A model generated the notes under the pieces. That model had not been told where the DNA came from and did not search any database. It saw nothing but the letters and a program-made list of their open reading frames with translations. A program made the position numbers and the translations under genes. Shown in pieces: positions 35,708-43,187 of a stretch of 64,000 nt of DNA. Location: the NCBI GenBank assembly GCA_900107365.1, contig FNPS01000001.1, positions 744,001-808,000 on the forward strand, in the 5' to 3' direction. This stretch comes from Flavobacterium aquidurense. GTDB lineage: Bacteria; Bacteroidota; Bacteroidia; Flavobacteriales; Flavobacteriaceae. Positions within the stretch are counted from its first letter, which is position 1, and every line of letters starts with the position of its first letter.

Positions 35708-35786
35708 AGGTTCTAAGTTGCTAAGATTCTAAGGTACTAAGAAAAAAAACTTAGAATCTTAGCAACTCAGAACCTTAGCAACTTAA
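35708..35786. repeat. CTAAG-family inverted repeat with exact 8-bp phase
   Basis: It reads as consecutive octamers gttctaag, ttgctaag, attctaag, gtactaag, aaaaaaaa, cttagaat, cttagcaa, ctcagaac, cttagcaa, cttaaaaa. Three units pair with an 8-bp register shift, so the arms can slide. It lies between the amidohydrolase stop codon and the 35793 terminator. Confidence 0.92.
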
Positions 35787-35792
35787 AAAAAG

Positions 35793-35830
35793 AAACCCCT
35801 TAAGCAATTCAACTCTTAAGGGGTTTTTAA
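35793..35830. terminator. bidirectional intrinsic terminator
   Basis: Stem aaaccccttaag (35793-35804) / cttaaggggttt (35815-35826), 10-nt loop; T-rich on both strands. It separates the convergent amidohydrolase and DUF4142 genes. Confidence 0.9.
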
Positions 35831-35857
35831 AATAAATAATAACCAATTAAATTTATT

Positions 35858-36445
35858 TTACTTTTTGTCTAAATTTTGTTTTAGCATTTTTGCGTGCTCT
35901 AAATGCGCGGTCAATCCGGCAATATTATTAGAGGCCCACGTTTTTACATCTTGATCTTTAGCATCTTTAGTAGCTTCTTCCAACTTTTTGATCGCTTTTT
36001 CGTGACCGTCGATCATCATATCAGCGAATTTTTTATCAAAATCTACACCTGATTTTTCGTTTAGTTTTTTGTATTCTTCCTGTCCGTCTTCAGTAAGAGA
36101 AGTTGGTAAGGTAAAGTTTTTTGCTTTAGCCAAAGCGCTAACTTCAGAAGCTGATTTAGTGTGTTCATCCACTAACATTTTTCCAAATTTTTTCACTTCA
36201 GGATTGGTACTTTTAGTTTGTGCCAATTTTCCAATTTCGATTTCAGCTAAATTAATTTCGGCCTGATCTACTAAAAACTCAGAATCATCTTCTTTGCTAT
36301 CAATAGAATCAAATTTTGCTTCGTTTGCATCTTCTGCTACTTCTTTTGGATCTTCTTGTTTGGTTTCATTTTTACAAGAACTCAAGAATATAATGATTAA
36401 TCCTGCTCCTAAAATTACTTTACCGGCTAATAGTATCTTTTTCAT
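35858..36445 (-). CDS. DUF4142 lipoprotein
   Basis: 195 residues. Lipobox LSSC at about 25-28, then an acidic linker (KQEDPKEVAEDANEAKFDSIDSKEDDSE). The DUF4142 ferritin-like helical domain follows, with the family pattern DQAEINLAEIEIGKLAQTKSTNPEVKKFGKMLVDEHTKSASEV, then GVDFDKKFADMMIDGHEKAIKKLEE and HLEHAKMLKQNL. The family belongs to stress-responsive exported proteins, mechanism unknown. Monocistronic. Confidence 0.92.
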   Translation of the reverse strand: MKKILLAGKVILGAGLIIIFLSSCKNETKQEDPKEVAEDANEAKFDSIDSKEDDSEFLVDQAEINLAEIEIGKLAQTKSTNPEVKKFGKMLVDEHTKSASEVSALAKAKNFTLPTSLTEDGQEEYKKLNEKSGVDFDKKFADMMIDGHEKAIKKLEEATKDAKDQDVKTWASNNIAGLTAHLEHAKMLKQNLDKK

Positions 36446-36643
36446 GATTTTATAGTTTAAATGTTATAATGTAAAATTATTCAGATGGTCTCAAAAATGC
36501 CTTACACCATTATTAAATAATGTTACAGGATTTAAAGATGAGAATTTTTTAGAATTTTATTTTAATTGCGGTTTTCCGTAAGGAAGTATGCTATTTAAAT
36601 TATAATCTTTGAAAAACAGAATCTTAATTTAAAAAATCAAGAA

Positions 36644-36703
36644 ATGATTAATGTTATTTTATGGTTGATATCAGCTATAGTTATTATATTGGGGAATCTT
36701 TAG
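36644..36703 (+). CDS. possible 19-residue membrane microprotein
   Basis: ATG 36644 to TAG 36703 encodes one hydrophobic helix (INVILWLISAIVIILGNL). Past the TAG the same frame continues with tyrosine/lysine-rich codons (YYFKYYESKRSI) to a second stop, as a cytoplasmic tail would. So either a short protein ends here or a slightly longer one was cut by a nonsense change. There is no homology to cite. Confidence 0.25.
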   Translation: MINVILWLISAIVIILGNL

Positions 36704-36719
36704 TACTATTTTAAATACT

Positions 36720-37232
36720 ATGAATCAAAACGTTCAATATAGGATATACAAATTCAGTATTCAGATTTTCTTTTTTTCTTATGTTGGAAGTTCAAAGGTT
36801 TATAAGATTGAACCGGGAAAAAGCACTATTCTGCCTGGACTCAAATATTCTTTCGTAACGTTACTACTTGGTTGGTGGGTTTTCTCTGTTTTTCACTGGC
36901 TAAATAGAATAAAAAACTCCCTAACCGCTTTACACATTAATTTTCATGGAGGAGAAGATGAAACCAAACGTATTTCAGAATGGGATTGTGAGCCTAAAAC
37001 GATTTGGATTTATAATAATCTATCACGAGAAATTACCTCTAAACTTACTATTGAAAATTTAGATGTAATTGTAGAATTACAAGAAAAATGCGTAGACAAG
37101 TCATTCATAGTAAATATTAGTTTTTTAAATAATAATCTAAAAGCAATTGGTGTTGTTCATCTCTTTAATAATGATTTAGAAGAAATTATTGAAACTTATA
37201 AACGATTTGAAACCAGGGATTTAATCATGTGA
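36720..37232 (+). CDS. hypothetical membrane-associated protein
   Basis: 170 residues, no known family. One hydrophobic helix is visible at about 43-62 (YSFVTLLLGWWVFSVFHWL), preceded by GSSKVYKIEPGKSTILPGL and followed by RIKNSLTALHINFHGGEDET. The C-terminal half is soluble and alpha/beta. It starts the 36.7-38.6 kb run of small membrane or lipoproteins, but with gaps of 65 bp and more, so a single transcript is not certain. Confidence 0.6.
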   Translation: MNQNVQYRIYKFSIQIFFFSYVGSSKVYKIEPGKSTILPGLKYSFVTLLLGWWVFSVFHWLNRIKNSLTALHINFHGGEDETKRISEWDCEPKTIWIYNNLSREITSKLTIENLDVIVELQEKCVDKSFIVNISFLNNNLKAIGVVHLFNNDLEEIIETYKRFETRDLIM

Positions 37233-37297
37233 AAAGACTCTGATCACTTAAATAAACTGTTTTAAAAGGATTTATATTAATACATATAAAAACGGTT

Positions 37298-37576
37298 ATG
37301 AAAATAGTAAAAATTATACTGGGTTACATTTTATTAATTTCTACAATAATATTATCACTTGCAACTGTATTGACGTTGTTAAAATCTATTTTTGACGGTA
37401 TAAAAGAAATGCAAAAATCGACTGCAACAGGTATTGGCTTTCTCTTTGGAACCGTAATGATGAGTTTACTTTTTGCAATAATTCTATTTTTTATGTTAAG
37501 AGTAAGTCTGAAATTAATTCGCGTAAAAAGATTAATTCCTATAGATTCAATTGATGATATTGGAAAAATCGAATGA
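37298..37576 (+). CDS. small two-helix membrane protein
   Basis: 92 residues with hydrophobic helices at about 5-28 (ILGYILLISTIILSLATVL) and 45-70 (IGFLFGTVMMSLLFAIILFFML), then a short cytoplasmic tail. It overlaps the next gene by four bases (ATGA, 37573-37576), showing translational coupling. Function unknown. Confidence 0.65.
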   Translation: MKIVKIILGYILLISTIILSLATVLTLLKSIFDGIKEMQKSTATGIGFLFGTVMMSLLFAIILFFMLRVSLKLIRVKRLIPIDSIDDIGKIE

Positions 37577-38025
37577 TAGCTGAGATGAAAAAACTAATAA
37601 TAGCATTTGTAATTCCAATCACCATAATTTCCTTTCTTGGAGCAACAAAATGGTGGTATGTTGACGTTATCGATGGGGCAGATGGAATCATGCATGGTTT
37701 TCCTTTAATTTATCAATCGTGGGGTTTTCACACATCATTATCAAATCAATATTTTTTCTTAGAATTTTCATTTGATGTATTGTGTTATTTTGTTTTCTGG
37801 ACATTGGTTTTTTATCTCATAAAGAAAATCTTCAAAACAATACAAATTAAAAAATCAATCTCAATATTCTTGTATACAATTGCTGGAATTATCTTAATCC
37901 TTCAAATGCTTTTTGTGGTAAATCCTACCAATATATTTAGTATTAAAAGAGACTTTGATATAGAAGTAAACAAAACGGGATGGAGTTTCTTTTGGCAGCA
38001 TGATCAAAGACCGGAAAAGGAATAA
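37573..38025 (+). CDS. hypothetical multi-helix membrane protein
   Basis: 150 residues. Hydrophobic helices lie at about 8-22 (LIIAFVIPITIISFLG), 65-84 (FDVLCYFVFWTLVFYL) and 96-116 (SIFLYTIAGIILILQMLFVV), with a loop between the first two rich in aromatic residues. Translationally coupled to the 37298 gene by ATGA overlap. No family is recognised. Confidence 0.65.
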   Translation: MIAEMKKLIIAFVIPITIISFLGATKWWYVDVIDGADGIMHGFPLIYQSWGFHTSLSNQYFFLEFSFDVLCYFVFWTLVFYLIKKIFKTIQIKKSISIFLYTIAGIILILQMLFVVNPTNIFSIKRDFDIEVNKTGWSFFWQHDQRPEKE

Positions 38026-38176
38026 AAAAATAATATTATCAAGCAAACCGAGGTAAATGCATATAAAAAAGATTGACGATTTCGTATATACATTCAATAA
38101 AGAAAAAGAATAAATATTTGATTTAAAAAAGAGCCTTATTGTTTGATTTTGCTCCAATCCTGTAGATTAAAAATAA

Positions 38177-38578
38177 ATGAAAAATAGCTTTAGACTACTT
38201 GTAATTATCTTTTTTGCTTGTTTTTTTGCAAGTTGCGATCCGGCACATAATATTGAATTTGTCAATAAAAAAGATTCTGATGTTAAGGTGAAAATAAATT
38301 TAGATTCCCAAAAAAACAACTTTCGACTTGAGCAGATTACAGATAAAGATTCGGCTGTTTATCTCCTTAAAAGAAATGATACAGCGAATATTTATTGTGG
38401 AATTGGAGTTTGGAGTAAAAAGGAAATTGAAACATTTGTCAAAGGAATAAAAAGTGTCGAAATTGAGACGAAGGATGTTAAAACTATTTATAAGTCCAGA
38501 AAAGCCATAACACAATTATTCGAAAAGAATACAAAAGGAATTATCTTTAAGGCTGTTATAGAAATTAATGTTAAGTAA
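38177..38578 (+). CDS. hypothetical lipoprotein
   Basis: 133 residues. A signal peptide with lipobox FASC (Cys at about 20) anchors the protein. The mature part is beta-rich (NIEFVNKKDSDVKVKINL, NIYCGIGVWSKKEIETFVKGIKSVEIET) and looks like a small immunoglobulin- or lipocalin-like domain. No family is recognised. The DoxX gene follows 14 bp after its stop, so these two are probably cotranscribed. Confidence 0.65.
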   Translation: MKNSFRLLVIIFFACFFASCDPAHNIEFVNKKDSDVKVKINLDSQKNNFRLEQITDKDSAVYLLKRNDTANIYCGIGVWSKKEIETFVKGIKSVEIETKDVKTIYKSRKAITQLFEKNTKGIIFKAVIEINVK

Positions 38579-38592
38579 AATAAAAAATAATC

Positions 38593-39027
38593 ATGAACAT
38601 TATCAATCAAAAGTCAGTTAAAATATTCTTGCGCCTTGCACTTTCCATCGGATTTCTTTCTGCAGTTGCAGATCGATTTGGTTTTTGGAATGCGAAAGTT
38701 TCGGCTTGGGGAAATTGGGAAAATTTTGTTGCGTATACCAAAGTTTTAAATCCGCTAATTCCGGATAGTGTAATAGAACCAGTTGCAATAATTGCCACGG
38801 CGGCCGAAATCATTTTTCCTATTTTTCTATTAATAGGTTTCAAAACCGAATTGTTTGCCAGGCTTAGTGGTTGTTTATTATTACTTTTCGGGTTGTCGAT
38901 GATTTTTTCTGTCGGAATTAAAGCGCCACTTGATTATTCCGTTTTTACTTCTGCAGCGGCTGCTTTTGCTTTGAGTTTGATGAAAGATAAATATCTCGAA
39001 ATAGATTTAGATCTTCAAAATAGATAA
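38593..39027 (+). CDS. DoxX family membrane protein
   Basis: 144 residues with four hydrophobic helices of the DoxX/DoxD-type family (LALSIGFLSAVADRFGFW, IEPVAIIATAAEIIFPIFLLIGF, LSGCLLLLFGLSMIFSVG, SVFTSAAAAFALSLM). Some members work with oxidases in thiosulfate or oxidative-stress handling, but most are uncharacterised. A strong terminator follows at 39052. Confidence 0.85.
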   Translation: MNIINQKSVKIFLRLALSIGFLSAVADRFGFWNAKVSAWGNWENFVAYTKVLNPLIPDSVIEPVAIIATAAEIIFPIFLLIGFKTELFARLSGCLLLLFGLSMIFSVGIKAPLDYSVFTSAAAAFALSLMKDKYLEIDLDLQNR

Positions 39028-39051
39028 CTACTACTTTTAACTACAATGCTA

Positions 39052-39087
39052 AAATCCCAATTCCCAAAGAATTGGGATTTTTTTATT
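39052..39087 (+). terminator. intrinsic terminator
   Basis: Perfect stem aaatcccaattc (39052-39063) / gaattgggattt (39069-39080), 5-nt loop, T-rich tail. Ends the DoxX transcript. Confidence 0.92.
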
Positions 39088-39154
39088 TCGCACATTTAAA
39101 GTTAATTATGAAAGTATAACAAAAAATTATATAACATGTTAAGCTTACTTTTTT

Positions 39155-39165
39155 ATGAAATTTGA
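39155..39165 (+). promoter_or_regulatory. shared upstream motif ATGAAATTTGA (copy 1)
   Basis: ATGAAATTTGA followed by aatACCAAAC lies 38 bp before the Rho-N-like gene. The same 11 bases occur at 40732 and 49350 before other small stress-type genes. A GAGTTAAT partner at 17 bp is not present in this copy (GTTAAG is nearer, at 39138). Confidence 0.4.
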
Positions 39166-39203
39166 AATACCAAACATAATAAGTCACCTAAAATAATTTA
39201 GTC

Positions 39204-39449
39204 ATGCAAACTGTACAAATTAAAGCCGAAAAAGAATATCGCGGACTTTTGAAGGAGGGATACAGCAATCAAAGCGAAATCCGAACTGACAAAAATCAAA
39301 AATCAGCTGATAAAAATGAAAAAGGAAAACCTTTTGAAGAATGGACAAAGGAAGAGTTGTATCAGGAAGCTATAAAAGCGAATGTTCCAGGACGTTCTTA
39401 TATGAATAAAAAAAGCCTTATACGATCTTTGAGATCAAATCAAAATTAA
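39204..39449 (+). CDS. small Rho-N/SAP-like stress protein
   Basis: 81 residues. A charged, lysine-rich N-terminal half precedes WTKEELYQEAIKANVPGRSYMNKKSLIRSLRSN, the helix-extended-helix of the Rho termination factor N-terminal/SAP-like motif, which binds nucleic acid. Such small proteins occur next to topoisomerase IB and DUF892 genes in soil bacteria. Start ATG 39204. Its own promoter motif is visible upstream. Confidence 0.78.
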   Translation: MQTVQIKAEKEYRGLLKEGYSNQSEIRTDKNQKSADKNEKGKPFEEWTKEELYQEAIKANVPGRSYMNKKSLIRSLRSNQN

Positions 39450-39456
39450 AAAAAAT

Positions 39457-39539
39457 GCCACAGATTCCATAGATTTTTACAGATCATGAAAGTGAAAATG
39501 TTTATTTGAAAATTTTTTTAAATCTATGGAATCTGCGGT
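39457..39539. repeat. ACAGATT-family inverted repeat
   Basis: gccacagattccatagattt (39457-39476) pairs with aaatctatggaatctgcggt (39520-39539), 18 of 20 or better, with a 43-bp spacer. Same outer word as the 15139-15214 element. It lies between the Rho-N-like gene and topoisomerase IB. Confidence 0.9.
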
Positions 39540-39580
39540 AAAAATATCCGCTTGACGGGAAATACTAAATCTAATGAACT

Positions 39581-40672
39581 ATGAATGCAACCGCAACAGC
39601 CAAAGCTGAAAAATTAGTGAATCAGTTAATTAAAACACCACATTTGGTGTTGGAAAAACTGGATTTAGTATATATAAACAATCAGCAATTGACGATTGAA
39701 AGATGCAAATGTGAAGAAGGTTTTGTTTATAAAAAAAATGGACGCTGTATTAAACAGAAAAGCGAGTTGAAACGCATTAGCAGTTTGGTTTTACCACCAG
39801 CCTGGCAAAACGTACAAATTTCAGATTTACCTAATGCGCATTTACAAGCGGTTGGCTTAGACGTTAGAAACAGAAAACAATATCGATATCATCCAAAGTG
39901 GAATCTGATCAGAAATCAGACGAAATTTTACAAAATAGCAGAATTTGGATCTAAGTTACCGGCAATCAGAAAACAGGTTGATGAAGATCTGGAACGAAAA
40001 GAGTGGGGAAGAGAGAAAGTTGTCGCATTGGTAATTCGATTGATGGAAGAAACGCACATTAGAATTGGAAATGAAAAATATGCCAAAGACAATAAATCCT
40101 ACGGACTTTCAACTTTACGTAAACGCCATATTAACATAGATAAAAATTCCCTCCGATTTGAATTTGTTGGAAAAAAGGGAATTCAACATACGATTACAAC
40201 CAAGAATAAAAAGCTTATAAAATTAGTTAGTCGATGTGAAGAAATTCCGGGTTGGGAAGTTTTTAAATATTACGATCGAAATGGCGAAAAGAAGGTTTTA
40301 GACAGCCATATGGTCAATGAATATTTACACAATATTTCTGGTGAATATTTTAGTGCAAAAGACTTTAGAACCTGGGCGGCGTCGATTATATTTTTTGAAA
40401 GTCTGATGGAAATCGGAACAACATCCGAAGAAAAAGAAATTAAAAAAAATATTCTGGAAGCCTACGATATTACGGCAGAGGCGTTGGGAAATACCAGAAA
40501 CGTTTGCAAGAATTATTACGTTCATCCTTTATTAGTTTCGACTTATGAAGATGGCTCAATTCAGCACTATTTTGACAGGGTGAAAAAAAGTCGCAGTAAT
40601 CAGAAATACTTTTCGAGAACCGAAATTGCGTTTTCTGAGTTAATACAAAATTATCAGCTCAATTTATTGTAA
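39581..40672 (+). CDS. type IB DNA topoisomerase (poxvirus-like)
   Basis: 363 residues that relax supercoils by nicking one strand through a 3'-phosphotyrosine. The N-terminal RCKCEEGFVYKKNGRCI and VLPPAWQNVQISDLPNAHLQAVGLDVRNRKQYRYHPKW block is the bacterial TopIB domain. Catalytic residues sit in HIRIGNEKYAKDNKSYGLSTLRKRHI, the FRTWAAS block and the nucleophile Tyr313 (RNVCKNYYVHP). It is non-essential in bacteria and often lies among stress or DNA-repair genes, as here. Confidence 0.95.
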   Translation: MNATATAKAEKLVNQLIKTPHLVLEKLDLVYINNQQLTIERCKCEEGFVYKKNGRCIKQKSELKRISSLVLPPAWQNVQISDLPNAHLQAVGLDVRNRKQYRYHPKWNLIRNQTKFYKIAEFGSKLPAIRKQVDEDLERKEWGREKVVALVIRLMEETHIRIGNEKYAKDNKSYGLSTLRKRHINIDKNSLRFEFVGKKGIQHTITTKNKKLIKLVSRCEEIPGWEVFKYYDRNGEKKVLDSHMVNEYLHNISGEYFSAKDFRTWAASIIFFESLMEIGTTSEEKEIKKNILEAYDITAEALGNTRNVCKNYYVHPLLVSTYEDGSIQHYFDRVKKSRSNQKYFSRTEIAFSELIQNYQLNLL

Positions 40673-40706
40673 ATCAGTACTTATAGAGCTATAAATATAA
40701 TGTTTA

Positions 40707-40742
40707 GAGTTAATGTTTATCTTTTAAAAACATGAAATTTGA
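40707..40742 (+). promoter_or_regulatory. candidate promoter GAGTTAAT-N17-ATGAAATTTGA (copy 2)
   Basis: GAGTTAAT at 40707-40714 and ATGAAATTTGA at 40732-40742 are separated by exactly 17 bp. The identical pair with identical spacing stands at 49325-49360. It lies 40 bp before the DUF1328 ATG. The downstream half resembles TAnnTTTG with G for T, so an alternative sigma factor or activator site is possible. Confidence 0.5.
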
Positions 40743-40782
40743 GTAACAAACAAAAATCAATATTAATTAAAAAATCAAGCTT

Positions 40783-40944
40783 ATGTTACGTTGGACAGTC
40801 ATTTTTATTATTCTAGCCATAGTGGCGGGAATATTCGGTTTTGGTGGAATTGCCGCCGGAGCAGCAGGAATAGCTAAAGTCTTATTCTTTATATTCATTG
40901 TATTATTTATTCTTTCGCTTATCAGCGGCCGTAGAAGTATTTAA
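40783..40944 (+). CDS. DUF1328 small membrane protein (YtjA-like)
   Basis: 53 residues, [48 protein letters not shown]: two hydrophobic helices around a Gly/Ala turn ([14 protein letters not shown]) and the terminal LISGRRS. This is the complete DUF1328/YtjA family at its usual length. The family is widely induced by stress, with no known activity. It has the GAGTTAAT/ATGAAATTTGA upstream motif. Confidence 0.92.
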   Translation: MLRWTVIFIILAIVAGIFGFGGIAAGAAGIAKVLFFIFIVLFILSLISGRRSI

Positions 40945-40985
40945 TCTATAGCGCTCTCAGTAAAGTAAATTAAATAACGAACTTC

Positions 40986-41029
40986 AAACGACACATCTAC
41001 TGTGGTAGATGTGTCGTTTATATTTTTTA
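40986..41029 (+). terminator. strong hairpin, terminator of DUF1328 and possible leader of the next gene
   Basis: A perfect 15-bp stem aaacgacacatctac (40986-41000) / gtagatgtgtcgttt (41005-41019) with a 4-nt loop is followed by tatatttttt. Its tail ends only 16 bp before the DUF5661 ATG, leaving no room for a promoter between; that gene's promoter must lie upstream of, or inside, the hairpin. Confidence 0.85.
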
Positions 41030-41045
41030 AATAAAAACAAAAATT

Positions 41046-41690
41046 ATGGGAACAAAAAGTGGTGCATATCAGGATGTTTATATCAAGCGGGATGGTGAAA
41101 TGGTCAGCTTGAAAAATGATGTAACGGATTTTTGTGAAAAGTATATTAAACCTGTTCATCCAGAAAACTGGGATTGGTCTGTTCGCGATTTTGAAAATCC
41201 GGCAAATGATCCCACGATCGAAGAGGCGAGAGCCATTGGAAATGTGGTGTATCATGATTTAAAAAGTAAAAAAACCGCTGTTGATCTTTCGACAATGAAC
41301 AATGTTGAAGCAATTAGGGCTTATTTGAATCCAGAAAGTAAATATGAAGAATTTAATATGGAAGAATTCGCTTTTGCCTTAAAAGTAGAACTTGAACATG
41401 GAAAAATTAAAGACGTAAATGTTACGAATAATCATCCGTTTTTGACTGCCATGATTGCATTAGCACATATGACCGAAAGCCTGACCTATTATAAAAGATT
41501 ACAGGTGATGGAAGCTGAAGGTGAAATCTATGAAATCATGCGTAAGATAGAATCTTCAGAAACTGGAAAAGAAGAATGGTATAAAGAACTAGGCAAAGCC
41601 GAACAAGAATTAAACGAAGCCAGAGCAGGCCTTGCAGAACGCCTGGAGAAAATGGATGATATACCGGCTTTGGAGAAAATTGGGGATTAA
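41046..41690 (+). CDS. DUF5661-like protein
   Basis: 214 residues. The core EFAFALKVELEHGKIKDVNVTNNHPFLTAMIALAHMTESLTYYKRLQVMEAEGEI (about 107-160) has the DUF5661 pattern VELEHG..-NVT..-P..T..IALAHL-E...YY-RL. A charged coiled C-terminus follows. The N-terminal ~100 residues are not recognised. Members lie in stress gene clusters without known function. The start is 16 bp downstream of a strong hairpin. Confidence 0.75.
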   Translation: MGTKSGAYQDVYIKRDGEMVSLKNDVTDFCEKYIKPVHPENWDWSVRDFENPANDPTIEEARAIGNVVYHDLKSKKTAVDLSTMNNVEAIRAYLNPESKYEEFNMEEFAFALKVELEHGKIKDVNVTNNHPFLTAMIALAHMTESLTYYKRLQVMEAEGEIYEIMRKIESSETGKEEWYKELGKAEQELNEARAGLAERLEKMDDIPALEKIGD

Positions 41691-41709
41691 TTTCTTTACT
41701 TTTATTTCA

Positions 41710-41765
41710 AGCAGATTTAAATGATTTTAGCAGATTTGATCTTTCTAAGCCTTTAATCTGTGGCA
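41710..41765. repeat. AGCAGATTT-family inverted repeat
   Basis: agcagatttaaatgatttt (41710-) and ...cctttaatctgtggca (to 41765) give the ACAGATT-family ends seen at 15139 and 39457, with an internal agcagattt copy. It sits before a terminator. Confidence 0.7.
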
Positions 41766-41766
41766 C

Positions 41767-41800
41767 AAAAAAAACCGTTAAGTAATTAACGGTTTTTTTG
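41767..41800. terminator. bidirectional intrinsic terminator
   Basis: aaaaccgttaa / ttaacggtttt stem, 4-nt loop, A-run left and T-run right. Ends the convergent DUF5661 and acidic-protein genes. Confidence 0.9.
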
Positions 41801-41817
41801 TTTTAGCATTTCTGAGT

Positions 41818-42324
41818 TTAAAATTTTCTGGGATCATTTTCAGGATAATCCTTTTCAGAATCTTCCTCTTCGATTTCCTCTTCTTCAAAATCATCGTCTT
41901 CGTCATCCGGATCAATATCTTCCAGATCATCAACTTCATTGAAGTCGCCATCTTCGCGTTCACGAACGTCTGATGGATTATCTAATTCATCAACAGCAGG
42001 ATCAAGATCATCGTCTACCGCATCATCATATAAATCATCGCTAGTGTGTATCAGATCTTTTTTTGAGTGAAAGTCATCGTCTAAATCCTCGATATCCTTT
42101 TTATCATAAATCATTTCGTCCGGATTTATTCCATCTGGATTATGACCATTTCTTACGGTATAGCCGCGTTCTGCTATTACAGCGTTATCGTCATCAATTT
42201 CTTTCATGTCGTCGATATCATATAATTCCTCATTCATAAGGTTGTTTTTATCGGCACTTTTAAGATTTTGGTTTCTTGGATCTCTATTACTGGTTGTACT
42301 GTTTTTTTGTTCTGTAGTATTCAT
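41818..42324 (-). CDS. highly acidic, low-complexity protein
   Basis: 168 residues from ATG at 42324; an in-frame TTG 11 codons upstream is an unlikely start. It is dominated by Asp/Glu runs (DLDDDFHSK, DDLDPAVDELD, DLEDIDPDDEDDDFEEEEIEEE). No fold, signal or catalytic motif is visible, so it is probably disordered. Such acidic tails can mimic DNA or bind basic proteins. Its neighbours are stress-type genes, and it diverges from the YciE gene. Confidence 0.65.
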   Translation of the reverse strand: MNTTEQKNSTTSNRDPRNQNLKSADKNNLMNEELYDIDDMKEIDDDNAVIAERGYTVRNGHNPDGINPDEMIYDKKDIEDLDDDFHSKKDLIHTSDDLYDDAVDDDLDPAVDELDNPSDVREREDGDFNEVDDLEDIDPDDEDDDFEEEEIEEEDSEKDYPENDPRKF

Positions 42325-42515
42325 GATATAAAGTTTTATAGTATTAGTATTATACAAATCTAATCACGAAGGCGACCGATTTCTTTATAGGATTGTAAGT
42401 TGTAATTGTATAATTAACAGGTGTTTAGAATAGAACGAAATAAAACAATGATATAACTAAACCGAAACTGCGATACCTAATTTTATCTCCTATTAATCCA
42501 TATAAAATTATTATT

Positions 42516-43112
42516 ATGAAAACCGCAACGAATAAAAATAAAAAGGAAACAACTACAAAGCCTAAAACAACTGCAAAAACGACTTCAAAAACGGGAGTTA
42601 CAAAGCCAAAGTCTGACGCAGCATCAGGATTGACTGAATTATTTGAAGATGGACTTAAAGACATTTACTGGGCAGAAAAAGCTTTGACAAAAGCGCTTCC
42701 TAAAATGGCTAAAAATGCGACATCACCAGAACTTATTGATGCGCTAAACAATCATTTAACCGAAACAGAAGGTCAAATTAGCCGTTTAGAGCAGGTTTTT
42801 GAGCTTATAGGTCAAAAAGCTACTGCTAAAAAATGCGATGCAATGGCAGGCTTAATTGAAGAAGGAAACGGAATTCTGGAAGAAACGGAAATAGGTGTTG
42901 TTCGTGATGCCGGAATTATTGCCGCTTGCCAAAAAATCGAGCATTATGAAATTGCCACTTATGGTACACTAAGACAATTTGCAGAAACTTTGGGTATGGA
43001 AGAAGCTGCCTCATTATTAGAGCAAACACTTGAAGAAGAAAAAGCGGCTGATAAAGCGTTAACTATCGTGGCTGTAAATGCCGTGAATTTTGAAGCTGCA
43101 GAAGCAGACTAG
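42516..43112 (+). CDS. YciE/YciF-type ferritin-like protein (DUF892)
   Basis: 198 residues. A Lys/Thr-rich, basic tail of about 37 residues (KKETTTKPKTTAKTTSKT) precedes the DUF892 four-helix ferritin fold: LTELFEDGLKDIYWAEKALTKALPKMA, LIDALNNHLTETEGQISRLEQVFELIGQKA, CQKIEHYEIATYGTLRQFAETLG and LEQTLEEEKAADKALT. The diiron Glu/His pairs (E..H in IEHYEI) are present. Family members are stress-induced. The basic tail suggests nucleic-acid or membrane contact. Confidence 0.92.
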   Translation: MKTATNKNKKETTTKPKTTAKTTSKTGVTKPKSDAASGLTELFEDGLKDIYWAEKALTKALPKMAKNATSPELIDALNNHLTETEGQISRLEQVFELIGQKATAKKCDAMAGLIEEGNGILEETEIGVVRDAGIIAACQKIEHYEIATYGTLRQFAETLGMEEAASLLEQTLEEEKAADKALTIVAVNAVNFEAAEAD

Positions 43113-43135
43113 ATTTTATTATGATAAAGCAATAG

Positions 43136-43165
43136 AAAGTGCAGTTTATATACTGCACTTTTTAG
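43136..43165 (+). terminator. intrinsic terminator
   Basis: aaagtgcagt (43136-43145) / actgcacttt (43152-43161), 6-nt loop, then TT. Ends the YciE gene, 23 bp before the next ATG. Confidence 0.85.
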
Positions 43166-43187
43166 TTTATAACTTAAAAGCCATATT

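Noticed and set aside
38057..38113. 18-codon ORF MHIKKIDDFVYTFNKEKE
   Set aside because: Too short, no ribosome site or homology; possibly a decayed gene fragment only.
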